Assembly: GCA_044228045.1 (NCBI GenBank) | Contig: JBGAVQ010000151.1 | Span: forward strand, 1-12,946 | Reading direction: 5' to 3' | From: JAXLVB01 sp044228045 | GTDB lineage: Bacteria; Bacteroidota; Bacteroidia; Cytophagales; Spirosomataceae | DNA length: 12,946 nucleotides | Shown here: positions 1 to 6,543 of the stretch, one piece after another | How the letters are laid out: each line of letters opens with the position of its first letter | Position numbering within the stretch: the stretch's first letter is position 1 | Translations under genes and position numbers: made by a program | Notes under the pieces: generated by a model | Database searches by the model: none | The model's input: only the letters and a program-made list of their open reading frames with translations | What the model was told of the DNA's origin: nothing

Positions 1-252
1 ATAGTTACAGAAGATTATTGAGGCGTAATAATCATTAGAAATTGGCAAGATATGAAGCGAGTCCACATAATCGTTGATGCGCTTAAAAGGCATTTCCCAA
101 CGATGTACTTCTGGAAATGCGAGCGAATCAACGATAGTGGCCTCGTTTCCAAATCGTTCTGATTCTTCTGGAACGGCCTTAGGGCCGCACGAAAATAAGT
201 TTAGAATGGCCGTGAGCATAAAAAGATGGAGAGAAAGGCTTCGTGGAAACAT
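1..252 (-). CDS. Putative lipoprotein, N-terminal part (cut by left edge)
   Basis: The first 84 codons of a minus-strand gene are present; the C-terminus lies beyond the left edge. The protein starts with a short basic segment and a hydrophobic stretch ending in Leu-Phe-Ser-Cys, with Cys22 as the likely lipidation site, so it should be a type II signal-peptide lipoprotein. After the Cys comes Gly-Pro-Lys and a Glu-rich stretch. This is not the K-D-D export motif of the lipoprotein at 5973-6434, so surface exposure is not indicated. The mature part (about residues 38-84) contains Trp-Glu-Met-Pro and Asp-Tyr-Val-Asp-Ser-Leu, and I do not recognise a family. ATG 252 is chosen because it gives a complete signal peptide; Met12 would truncate it. 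A promoter-like pair lies just upstream at 278-311. Confidence 0.6.
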   Translation of the reverse strand, partial: MFPRSLSLHLFMLTAILNLFSCGPKAVPEESERFGNEATIVDSLAFPEVHRWEMPFKRINDYVDSLHILPISNDYYASIIFCNY

Positions 253-277
253 CGTGTTGTTTGCTTAAATGATACCA

Positions 278-311
278 CAAATTAAAAACATTGTGTTCGG
301 AATAGACAAAA
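278..311 (-). promoter_or_regulatory. Candidate Bacteroidota-type promoter for the lipoprotein gene at 1-252
   Basis: On the minus strand a TTTTG (-33-like, 307-311) is followed after about 21 bases by TTAATTTG (278-285), which matches the Bacteroidota -7 consensus TAnnTTTG at 7 of 8 positions. The putative -7 element ends 25 bases before the ATG at 252. The element sequences are visible; promoter activity is inference. Confidence 0.4.
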
Positions 312-335
312 TCCAAGCCTTCATTGATTATTCGG

Positions 336-1643
336 TCAATGCCCCGTCACCAACGCTGCTACACAAAATACATCAATCACCCACAAACTAAGCGGTACTT
401 CCTCGGCTTTACCAACGGCAAGTTTGATAAATGACCAGCTTAAAAAGCCCCAAATGATGCCTTGGGTAATAGAATAAGAGAAAGGAATCAGCACCATTGC
501 CAAAAAACACGGAATGGCATCGTCCAGCGACAACCAATTGATTTTACGAACAGGAGCCATCATAAATGCTCCCACTAATACCAATGCTGGTGCTGTGGCA
601 ATACTCGGAATCATGGACAATAAAGGCGACAAAAACATAAATGGCAAGAACAAAACACCTGCTGTAATAGCCGTCAGGCCAGTGCGCCCGCCTTGCTCAA
701 TACCCACGGCAGACTCAATGTAAGCTGTGCCAGGGCTTGTGCCAAGCAAGCCGCCAAGCATAGTGGCTACGGCATCGGTCAGGAGCGATTGTTTGACGTT
801 GCGAGGTTCTCCATGTTCGTCGTGAAGATTTCCAGCTTCGGCTACGCCTACAAAAGTGGAAAGACTGTCAAACAAATCGGTGAATACAAAAGCAAAAATC
901 ACGGGAGCAAGCGACCATTTGAGCGAGCCAACAAAATCTAATTGAAACAACAAACTAAAATCAGGCGCAGCAAAGAAGCCTTGCCAGTTTACCAAGATTT
1001 TTTGGCCAAAATTCACCGCTGAGGCATCGCCCCACCATCGTCCAATCGGAATGGCCAATAGGGTAGTAATCAAAATTCCCAGCACAATTCCGCCTTGTAT
1101 CTTCCTGACTATCAATATGCTCATTACAATTAAGCCAACCAGAAAAGTGATTATGATAGGGTCGTGAAAATTGGCTAAACCCACCAAGGTAGCTGGATTG
1201 CCCACAATAAAGTGAGCATTTTCAAAACCAATCAAGGTAATAAACAGGCCAATACCTGCTGAAATAGCATAGCGAAGAGGCTTGGGAATAGCCTGCACAA
1301 TGAGCGTGCGAACATTGAAAAGTGAAAGCAATAAAAAAATAATGCCAGCCCAAAACACGGCTCCCAGCGCTACTTGCCAACTCACGCCCATGCCTTTCAC
1401 AACGGTGAAAGTAAAAAAGGCATTCAGCCCCATGCCAGGAGCTACCACAATGGGGTTTTTGGCATACAAGCCCATCATCAGGCTACAAAAGAAACTCAAC
1501 AGGACAGTAGCCGTAAGGACACCGCCGAAAGGCATACCCGTTTGGCTCAAAATGGCTGGATTGACCACAATGATGTACATTGTCGCTAAAAACGACGAAA
1601 CACCAGCGATGATTTCGGTGCGAGTATTGGTAGAAGAGAGCAT
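336..1643 (-). CDS. NCS2-family purine permease (AzgA/PbuG type)
   Basis: A 435-residue polytopic inner-membrane transporter, normal length for the AzgA-like branch of NCS2, which imports adenine, guanine or hypoxanthine with protons. Diagnostic segments counted from the ATG at 1643 are Pro-Ile-Val-Val-Ala-Pro-Gly-Met-Gly-Leu-Asn-Ala-Phe-Phe (64-77), Asp-Leu-Phe-Asp-Ser-Leu-Ser-Thr (256-263) leading into Val-Gly-Val-Ala-Glu-Ala-Gly, and Gly-Thr-Ser-Pro-Gly-Thr-Ala-Tyr-Ile-Glu-Ser (301-311) followed by Gly-Gly-Arg-Thr-Gly-Leu. About 12-14 hydrophobic segments are visible. An upstream TTG (1667) is in frame, but it lies inside a TAnnTTTG-like element, so ATG 1643 is preferred. The gene is codirectional with the acetyltransferase and ligase upstream, 44 bases after the acetyltransferase stop. 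Which purine is carried cannot be read from the sequence. Confidence 0.93.
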   Translation of the reverse strand: MLSSTNTRTEIIAGVSSFLATMYIIVVNPAILSQTGMPFGGVLTATVLLSFFCSLMMGLYAKNPIVVAPGMGLNAFFTFTVVKGMGVSWQVALGAVFWAGIIFLLLSLFNVRTLIVQAIPKPLRYAISAGIGLFITLIGFENAHFIVGNPATLVGLANFHDPIIITFLVGLIVMSILIVRKIQGGIVLGILITTLLAIPIGRWWGDASAVNFGQKILVNWQGFFAAPDFSLLFQLDFVGSLKWSLAPVIFAFVFTDLFDSLSTFVGVAEAGNLHDEHGEPRNVKQSLLTDAVATMLGGLLGTSPGTAYIESAVGIEQGGRTGLTAITAGVLFLPFMFLSPLLSMIPSIATAPALVLVGAFMMAPVRKINWLSLDDAIPCFLAMVLIPFSYSITQGIIWGFLSWSFIKLAVGKAEEVPLSLWVIDVFCVAALVTGH

Positions 1644-1664
1644 AGTAAGAAAATGAGTTGCTCT

Positions 1665-1672
1665 CAAAAATA
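1665..1672 (-). promoter_or_regulatory. Possible -7 element upstream of the permease
   Basis: The minus strand reads TATTTTTG, an exact match to the Bacteroidota -7 consensus TAnnTTTG, 21 bases before the ATG at 1643. I see no good TTTG at the -33 position, where the end of the acetyltransferase gene lies. It could be a secondary promoter inside the operon. Eight-base matches are expected by chance in AT-rich DNA. Confidence 0.25.
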
Positions 1673-1687
1673 AGGGAAATTTTCTAA

Positions 1688-2101
1688 TTACAGGAAGGGT
1701 AGTGGTTTTACCATTTTAGTGTAAGGAATTGTGCCTTTGTAAAAGATTTCACCACTTGGTTTCATGCCAAACCGCTCGTAAAAAGCTTGGGCATCTATAC
1801 GAGCATCGCACCAAATAACATGACAACCTTTCTGTTGGGAAACCTGCATAACGTGACTAAGCAGTAACGAACCAATGCCTTGTCTTTGAAAATGAGGATG
1901 AGTAGCAAACTTACGAAAACGGGCTTCTTGGTTCTCACAAAACAAGGAAATCACCGAAACAAGCTCCCCGTCTTGTGCTACACCAAAGTGCATACCAGCT
2001 TCATCGTCAGGCACTTTTACAAAATCAAGCGGCTTGTCAGGCCATAGCACGGCATGACGGAGGGGATAGGTTTGTTGAGGAGAGATAGAAATAACCCTCA
2101 T
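1688..2101 (-). CDS. GNAT-family N-acetyltransferase
   Basis: A 137-residue cytoplasmic protein with the GNAT acetyl-CoA fold. Motif A is clear: Phe-Arg-Lys-Phe-Ala-Thr-His-Pro (62-69) runs into Gln-Arg-Gln-Gly-Ile-Gly-Ser (72-78), the pyrophosphate-binding Q/R-x-x-G-x-G/A loop. A typical C-terminal Phe-Tyr-Glu-Arg-Phe-Gly-Met lies at 107-113. The N-terminal Pro-Leu-Arg-His-Ala-Val-Leu-Trp-Pro is typical of a small, poorly characterised GNAT subgroup. The acceptor substrate is unknown. Its ATG overlaps the stop codon of the upstream ligase gene in an ATGA arrangement, which points to translational coupling and perhaps a shared pathway with that ligase. Confidence 0.9.
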   Translation of the reverse strand: MRVISISPQQTYPLRHAVLWPDKPLDFVKVPDDEAGMHFGVAQDGELVSVISLFCENQEARFRKFATHPHFQRQGIGSLLLSHVMQVSQQKGCHVIWCDARIDAQAFYERFGMKPSGEIFYKGTIPYTKMVKPLPFL

Positions 2102-3891
2102 ATAACCCCCGAAGGCAACGCTACTTCTATTCCTTCGGCCAAAACTACCGCCATAGAGCCTTCATTTTCAATGACTTCTATCTGGCGAGGTGCTGGCACT
2201 AACTCACCTGTGAAGAATTTTGTTAGGACCTCAGCGTTTTGCCGAGTTTCTTGAATCAGCGGATGTATGGACGAATGCAGCAGCACTTCCAAATCTGCAA
2301 TAGATTCTTTGAACATCATGTTGATAGGTAACACAAACTTCTCGCCCGAAGTATTCACGTACACACACACAGGCACGTAGTCGCCTGAGGCAGAAAGTTG
2401 TGAAAAGGCTTTTTTTGCCAACTGATAGGAGTCTTCGGCATCTTCGTTACCCCCAAACACAATAACCACTCGGTCACGCTCATGCTTATTTGCATTTTTC
2501 TTACGAATGTCCAAATCCAGTTCATTAAGCAAGGCACGAAACTGCACGGCTTTTTTGCCAGCCCGAATGCGCTCACGCAACGAATTTCTTACAAAATAAG
2601 TAATGGCATCGGTTACATTTAGCCCAATTTCGGCCATTTGTTTAAAAATCAAACTGGCCGGCGACATCCCCGGAATCGTGTTGGGGTCATGTAACAGCAC
2701 CCGCCCGTCGGGAGTCAAAAAGCCATCAATGCGGGTACAAATACCAAATTTGAGAGCTGTAAAACAGTCTCGCACCATTTGTTGAACTTTCTGATTATGA
2801 GCCAGTTTGGTGTTGATTGGTATGTTTTTGCGGGTAGTGCTTTTCTTGTATTTGGTCTTAAAATCAAAAACAATCACGTCTTCGTCTAACTTCACAATTT
2901 CGGTAGGAGGGAGAGCTATGGCGTTGCCGTCAAAGTCTTGAATGACACCACAACTAAACTCCTGCCCGCTCACAAATGCTTCAAACAGCACAGCGTCTTC
3001 GGTGTCGGTAGAGGTGAGTACGGCATTGTCAGTATTCATCGAAAAATAGGTGTCCAAGCGATTCCAAAGCACCGAAGGATGATAAATGATTTCACCCCGA
3101 AACGCCAGAGGGAAAGCAATGCCTTCATCTAAGTTAGTCGTTTTCTGTAAATAATCTGTTTTGTCTTCATCACTTTTACTTTTCCATTCATCTGCACTCA
3201 CTTCGGCAATGAACAAACATTGTTTTACGGCTTTATCAAATACTTCGAGGTTATCTTCTTTCACAAACGACACCCCAATAGACGAACCTTGATGCGGAGC
3301 TTTTACCACAAATGGCAAACCTAAATCGGCTTTGAGTTGGGCAAATAGTTCGGCATGATTACCCCTATTAAACTGATCTTTGGTAAGGGTTGAGGTCTTT
3401 TTGTCAAGTCCTACTGTTTTGTCAATCAGGTAGTTCTGGTATATTTTGTCCATGCTAATACCCGAACTCATAATGTCTGGCCCTGTGTAAGGCATACCAT
3501 GCCACTCCAACAAACCTTGAATAGTGCCGTCTTCGCAGCCAGGGCCGTGCATGGCTATAAAAGCACAGTCGAAATATTCACTAAATTGGTGTGGGTAAAT
3601 ACGTTTGCCAACCGTTGCAATCATACGGTCTTCATCTTCAAGTGATAAGTTCAACGATTCAGAATAAACCTTAAAAGCATCGGGTACGAAGGATTGGGGC
3701 GGATAAAAATCTCGGATTTCGGGGCGATAAATCAGGTCTTCGTTAATTAAAATGAAGTTTCCTTTGCCATCTACAAAGACGGCAACAGCCGAAAAAAGCG
3801 ATTTGTCAATGTTTTCGAGGGCAGTTTTGCCGCCCAAAAACGAAATTTCACGCTCACGGGATACCCCGCCAAAGAAAATACCAATACGCAT
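2098..3891 (-). CDS. D-alanine--D-alanine ligase family protein with insertion and C-terminal extension
   Basis: A 597-residue ATP-grasp ligase, much longer than usual Ddl enzymes (about 300-370). By hand alignment to E. coli DdlB, the Glu15-Ser150-Tyr216 triad is kept as Glu13 (GGVSREREIS), Ser203 (QGSSIGVS) and Tyr348 (KTKY). The ATP-site lysines are kept as Lys149 and Lys197, and Arg255/Asp257 as Arg387/Asp389. Metal ligand Glu270 is replaced by Asp402, while Asn272 is kept as Asn404. Ser281, near the second D-Ala, is Ser413. About 70 extra residues (228-298) are inserted in the ATP-grasp B region. Residues about 440-597 form an extension that starts Arg-Val-Val-Ile-Val-Phe-Gly-Gly (474-481), resembling the protein's own N-terminus. 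The likely reaction is ATP-dependent dipeptide formation. It may be the cell-wall enzyme or a paralogue acting on another amino acid. It is first of three codirectional genes, coupled to the acetyltransferase. Confidence 0.85.
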   Translation of the reverse strand: MRIGIFFGGVSREREISFLGGKTALENIDKSLFSAVAVFVDGKGNFILINEDLIYRPEIRDFYPPQSFVPDAFKVYSESLNLSLEDEDRMIATVGKRIYPHQFSEYFDCAFIAMHGPGCEDGTIQGLLEWHGMPYTGPDIMSSGISMDKIYQNYLIDKTVGLDKKTSTLTKDQFNRGNHAELFAQLKADLGLPFVVKAPHQGSSIGVSFVKEDNLEVFDKAVKQCLFIAEVSADEWKSKSDEDKTDYLQKTTNLDEGIAFPLAFRGEIIYHPSVLWNRLDTYFSMNTDNAVLTSTDTEDAVLFEAFVSGQEFSCGVIQDFDGNAIALPPTEIVKLDEDVIVFDFKTKYKKSTTRKNIPINTKLAHNQKVQQMVRDCFTALKFGICTRIDGFLTPDGRVLLHDPNTIPGMSPASLIFKQMAEIGLNVTDAITYFVRNSLRERIRAGKKAVQFRALLNELDLDIRKKNANKHERDRVVIVFGGNEDAEDSYQLAKKAFSQLSASGDYVPVCVYVNTSGEKFVLPINMMFKESIADLEVLLHSSIHPLIQETRQNAEVLTKFFTGELVPAPRQIEVIENEGSMAVVLAEGIEVALPSGVI

Positions 3892-4237
3892 GGTGAGTGT
3901 ACAGTTATGGATTCACAGTTTTTAACCCGAGGCGAATTTAGTGAAAAAGCACTTGATTGACAGAAAAAGCCGTTTTTTTACTGAAATTATCAGTTTTCTT
4001 TTGGCTTATCATAAGGATTTAAGGGTGCAAAAAACTGTTTGAAGAGATAATTATTTTTACGTTTTTAAACAACCTAAAAGGCGTAGTGGTGATGTGGCTT
4101 GAAGAAAATTTTGATTGTTCCGAACAAAAGTAGAGGCTACATTACTTGACAGACATAATAGTTTTTGACTGGTTGCCCAGTAGTTATCAAAGTGGTGTAT
4201 TATTAGTGTAAAATATTGATAATCAGTGAATTTTGTT
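3892..4237. other. 346-base gap without a gene
   Basis: This AT-rich stretch separates the nfu-type gene from the ligase gene, both on the minus strand, so it must hold the 3' end of one transcript and the promoter of the other. I see a short perfect hairpin, ACTGG-TTGC-CCAGT (4168-4181), without a T-run after it on either strand. A weak -7-like TAAATTCG (7 of 8 to TAnnTTTG) lies on the minus strand about 45 bases before the ligase ATG. No open frame with coding character and no RNA gene is evident. Confidence 0.5.
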
Positions 4238-4498
4238 TCATCGAGGCGTTATGTTCACGGCCACCACTTTGGTGATTTCAGGAACTACCCGACGGATAGC
4301 GTCTTCAATGCCTGCCTTGAAAGTCATGGCCGACATACTGCATGAGCCACATGCTCCCATTAACTCAATAATTACGTGGTTTTCGTCCGTAATTTCTAAA
4401 ATACGAACATTACCCCCGTCAGCTTCTAAATAGGGACGAATGCCGTTAAGTGCATTATCTACTTTATCAAATAAAACTTGGTCAAAGGTAGTTTCCAT
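4238..4498 (-). CDS. NifU-like C-terminal domain protein (Nfu-type Fe-S scaffold)
   Basis: An 86-residue single-domain Nfu protein. Such proteins bind an Fe-S cluster on a C-x-x-C, usually as a dimer, and pass it to target apoproteins in the cytoplasm. The family signature is complete: Arg-Pro-Tyr-Leu-Glu-Ala-Asp-Gly-Gly-Asn-Val, then Gly-Ala-Cys-Gly-Ser-Cys-Ser with both cluster cysteines, then Met-Thr-Phe-Lys-Ala-Gly-Ile-Glu. I chose ATG 4498 because it gives the usual N-terminus just before the first helix. An in-frame GTG at 4555 would add 19 residues without family character, although a purine-rich AGGAGGAG lies 11 or so bases upstream of it. It follows the Mrp gene by 143 bases on the same strand, and both act in Fe-S cluster carriage, so cotranscription is likely. 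Confidence 0.93.
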   Translation of the reverse strand: METTFDQVLFDKVDNALNGIRPYLEADGGNVRILEITDENHVIIELMGACGSCSMSAMTFKAGIEDAIRRVVPEITKVVAVNITPR

Positions 4499-4605
4499 GC
4501 TTAATAGGGTAATCGTTTTGTTGTGGACTATATTGCTTATTTTATTGGAGTACACATTTTCATTCTCCTCCTGCCACTATCCATTGCATAAGAGGGACAA
4601 AATTC

Positions 4606-4641
4606 GACTTTCTTGACTTATCTGACTTTCTTGACTTGTGA
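4606..4641. repeat. Four 9-base tandem repeats after the mrp stop codon
   Basis: GACTT recurs at exactly 9-base spacing (4606, 4615, 4624, 4633). The first and third units are identical (GACTTTCTT), so a 14-base block is repeated with an 18-base period. The array begins directly after the mrp stop (4642-4644) and lies in the mrp-nfu intergenic region. In the mrp frame it would read Val-Lys-Lys-Val-like triplets past the stop codon. Confidence 0.7.
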
Positions 4642-5751
4642 TTAAACCTTCATTTCCACAATCTTAGTTCGTTCAGTTGACGCATTACGAATGGCCACTT
4701 GTTGTGCTAAGTTTTCAGCAGCTTCTTGAAACGCTTGTGCTGTGAGCGAATCGGCTTGAACAGCCACGGGCTTGCCGTCGTCACCAGCTTCACGGATGCT
4801 TTGTACCAGTGGAATCTGCCCCAATACTGCTACATCAAATTTGTCTGCAAGTTTTTGGCCTCCGCCTTTTCCAAAGATAAAATACTTGTTATCAGGAAGT
4901 TCGGAGGGGGTAAAGTACGCCATATTTTCGATAATTCCCAAAATAGGCACATTGATTTGTGGCTGACGAAACATAGCCAAGCCTTTGGTGGCATCGGCAA
5001 GGGCTACTTTTTGAGGTGTGGTCACAATAACTGCCCCTGTTACAGGAACACTTTGCACCATAGTAATGTGAATGTCAGATGTACCCGGGGGCAAGTCAAT
5101 CAATAAATAGTCTAATTCGCCCCAATTGACATCGCCAAAAAATTGTTTTAATGCTTGGCTTGCCATTGGCCCACGCCAAACTACCGCACTATCAGGAGGG
5201 GTTAAAAAACCAATGGAGATTAGCTTGATACCATATTGCAAAATGGGGTGGATGAGGTTTTTGCCATTAACCACACTCACTTGTGGCTGCAAACCCTCTG
5301 CACCAAACATCACAGGGATAGAAGGCCCATAAATATCGGCATCAATAATACCAACTTTGGCACCAGCGTTTTTGAGGGCTACTGCCAAATTTGCCGTAAC
5401 GGTTGATTTGCCCACGCCACCCTTGCCCGAAGCAATGGCAATGATATTTTTGACTTGTGGCAACAATGGCGCACCACTCATACGAGTAGTGGTTACGTCG
5501 GCGGTCATGGTAATGCTTACTCTGAGGTTTCTATCCACATGCCGATGAATGGCATCGGTGCAGTCTTTCCTGATTTTTTCTTTGAGCGGACACGCCGGTG
5601 TAGTCAATATCACCGTAAAGTGCACTTCGCCAACACCCAAATGTATATCTTTAATCATGTTGAGCGTAACCAAGTCCTTTTTCAAATCAGGCTCTTGTAC
5701 AGTGCTCAATGCTTTCAGAATGTCTTCTTGCTTAATTTTTAAGTCTCCCAT
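4642..5751 (-). CDS. mrp: Mrp/NBP35-family Fe-S carrier ATPase (ApbC-like)
   Basis: A 369-residue cytoplasmic P-loop ATPase that carries or helps load Fe-S clusters. It has an N-terminal MIP18/DUF59 domain (about 8-85; Glu-Pro-Asp-Leu near residue 20, Thr-Pro-Ala-Cys-Pro-Leu at 51-56). The MinD/ParA-like domain follows, with deviant Walker A Ser-Gly-Lys-Gly-Gly-Val-Gly-Lys-Ser-Thr (108-117), Asp-Ala-Asp-Ile-Tyr-Gly-Pro-Ser (137-144) and Leu-Ile-Asp-Leu-Pro-Pro-Gly-Thr (217-224). The C-x-x-C found in E. coli ApbC after Glu-Asn-Met is absent here: the segment is Ala-Tyr-Phe-Thr-Pro-Ser-Glu-Leu-Pro (278-286), as I recall from other Bacteroidota Mrp proteins. The length is normal. The nfu-type gene lies downstream. 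A 22-base repeat lies 77 bases upstream of the ATG. Confidence 0.95.
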   Translation of the reverse strand: MGDLKIKQEDILKALSTVQEPDLKKDLVTLNMIKDIHLGVGEVHFTVILTTPACPLKEKIRKDCTDAIHRHVDRNLRVSITMTADVTTTRMSGAPLLPQVKNIIAIASGKGGVGKSTVTANLAVALKNAGAKVGIIDADIYGPSIPVMFGAEGLQPQVSVVNGKNLIHPILQYGIKLISIGFLTPPDSAVVWRGPMASQALKQFFGDVNWGELDYLLIDLPPGTSDIHITMVQSVPVTGAVIVTTPQKVALADATKGLAMFRQPQINVPILGIIENMAYFTPSELPDNKYFIFGKGGGQKLADKFDVAVLGQIPLVQSIREAGDDGKPVAVQADSLTAQAFQEAAENLAQQVAIRNASTERTKIVEMKV

Positions 5752-5828
5752 TGTGTATTCACTATTCCCAGAAAATGTTGTTCAATCCTGAAAACGTTGC
5801 TCGTGGTTGTTCATGCCCTTGCTCTCGT

Positions 5829-5850
5829 GGTCAGACCTGTAGTACAGACC
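5829..5850 (-). repeat. 22-base dispersed repeat, copy 1 (leader of mrp)
   Basis: On the minus strand this reads GGTCTGTAC, three variable bases, AGGTCTGACC. The second copy at 6467-6488 matches at 19 of 22 positions, and all three differences fall in the centre. Each copy holds two GGTCTG half-sites in direct orientation, and its ends (GGTC/GACC) are complementary. It lies 77 bases upstream of the mrp ATG. It could be a dispersed genomic repeat or a shared operator. Confidence 0.75.
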
Positions 5851-5902
5851 ATGAAGGGGGTGTTATTTTAACCACAAAAGTAGGCAGGAAGTTTCGGAAA
5901 GT

Positions 5903-5945
5903 AAAAAAGAAACCGTGCCATCAATGCAGATAACACGGTTTCTTT
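5903..5945 (-). terminator. Intrinsic terminator of the surface lipoprotein gene
   Basis: A perfect 12-base inverted repeat (5906-5917 with 5934-5945) surrounds a 16-base loop. On the minus strand the second arm ends in a run of T (TTTCTTTTTTAC), which fits an intrinsic terminator 27 bases after the lipoprotein stop. The other strand lacks a comparable T-run, so it appears one-directional. Confidence 0.8.
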
Positions 5946-5972
5946 GCTACAAACTGGAAGTTTCCCTCACAA

Positions 5973-6434
5973 TTACAGGCTTTTTAGTACCAATTTTGCC
6001 TCTTTTACCTGATTTCCGTTGTTAGCTTGTGGATACGGCCCAATTTCTTTCAAAATCAAACGAAGCGATTTGCCCCCCAATGTCACATCGGTTGAGTCGG
6101 CGGTTTTGTAAGTACCCGGTGTGCCAGCCGCTCCCTTATAATCGCCAAGCCAAAGTTCTACGTCTTTGGAGCTTTGCTTGTCCGACAGTGTCAGTTTAGC
6201 AACGGCGTTTCCTGCCCAAATGCACAAAACGTCTTTGGGGCAACGACTGTCTTGAGCGTCGTTGAGTTTTAGGGTGAGTTCAGGGCTACTTTCGGGTAAG
6301 CTTGCCGATTGTCCAACTTTTAAAGTGATAGATTCATTAAATTTGGTGGTGGGCTGGGGGTCGTCTTTGCTACATTGCACAAACATAGCGGCTACCAGTG
6401 CCAATACTGCAATTTTTTTCATGGCTGTTTTCAT
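5973..6434 (-). CDS. Small lipoprotein, probably surface-exposed
   Basis: A 153-residue protein with a basic N-terminus, a hydrophobic signal segment and Cys21 as the lipidation site (Met-Phe-Val-Gln-Cys). Residues 22-25 are Ser-Lys-Asp-Asp, matching the K-(D/E)2 lipoprotein export signal known from Capnocytophaga and other Bacteroidota, so delivery to the outer face of the outer membrane is likely. The mature domain is mostly beta and holds Asp-Ser-Arg-Cys-Pro (62-66) and Cys-Ile-Trp-Ala-Gly-Asn-Ala (71-77). These two Cys probably pair, a pattern I know from uncharacterised lipoproteins of this phylum. Function is unknown. ATG 6434 is used; Met5 (6422) is equally possible. The gene has its own terminator, and a 22-base repeat lies 32 bases upstream. 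Confidence 0.85.
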   Translation of the reverse strand: MKTAMKKIAVLALVAAMFVQCSKDDPQPTTKFNESITLKVGQSASLPESSPELTLKLNDAQDSRCPKDVLCIWAGNAVAKLTLSDKQSSKDVELWLGDYKGAAGTPGTYKTADSTDVTLGGKSLRLILKEIGPYPQANNGNQVKEAKLVLKSL

Positions 6435-6466
6435 ACTTTTTGTTAATCACTAAAAATCATATTTAC

Positions 6467-6488
6467 GGTCAGACCTTCGGTACAGACC
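6467..6488 (-). repeat. 22-base dispersed repeat, copy 2 (leader of the lipoprotein gene)
   Basis: The partner of the copy at 5829-5850, in the same orientation relative to the downstream minus-strand gene, with GGTCTGTAC and AGGTCTGACC around the centre CGA. It lies 32 bases upstream of the lipoprotein ATG, where an operator or leader element would sit. Confidence 0.75.
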
Positions 6489-6543
6489 GCTGTTGTGAAG
6501 AAGACACAACCAAAAACAATTGGGTTGCAATCATTAACATTTT

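Noticed and set aside
2098..3891. A D-Ala-D-Lac type ligase because Tyr residues in the omega loop are Phe (342, 344)
   Set aside because: Counting along E. coli DdlB shows these match Tyr210 and Tyr212; the specificity-linked Tyr216 is kept as Tyr348.
4168..4181. The ACTGG/CCAGT hairpin as the nfu terminator
   Set aside because: The stem has only 5 pairs and no T-run follows on the minus strand.
4726..5106. A 126-codon open frame on the plus strand
   Set aside because: It is antisense to the well-supported Mrp ATPase; the translation is unlike any family I know.
5829..6488. A CRISPR array from the two 22-base repeats
   Set aside because: There are only two copies, 638 bases apart, separated by a complete lipoprotein gene, with no spacers or cas genes.
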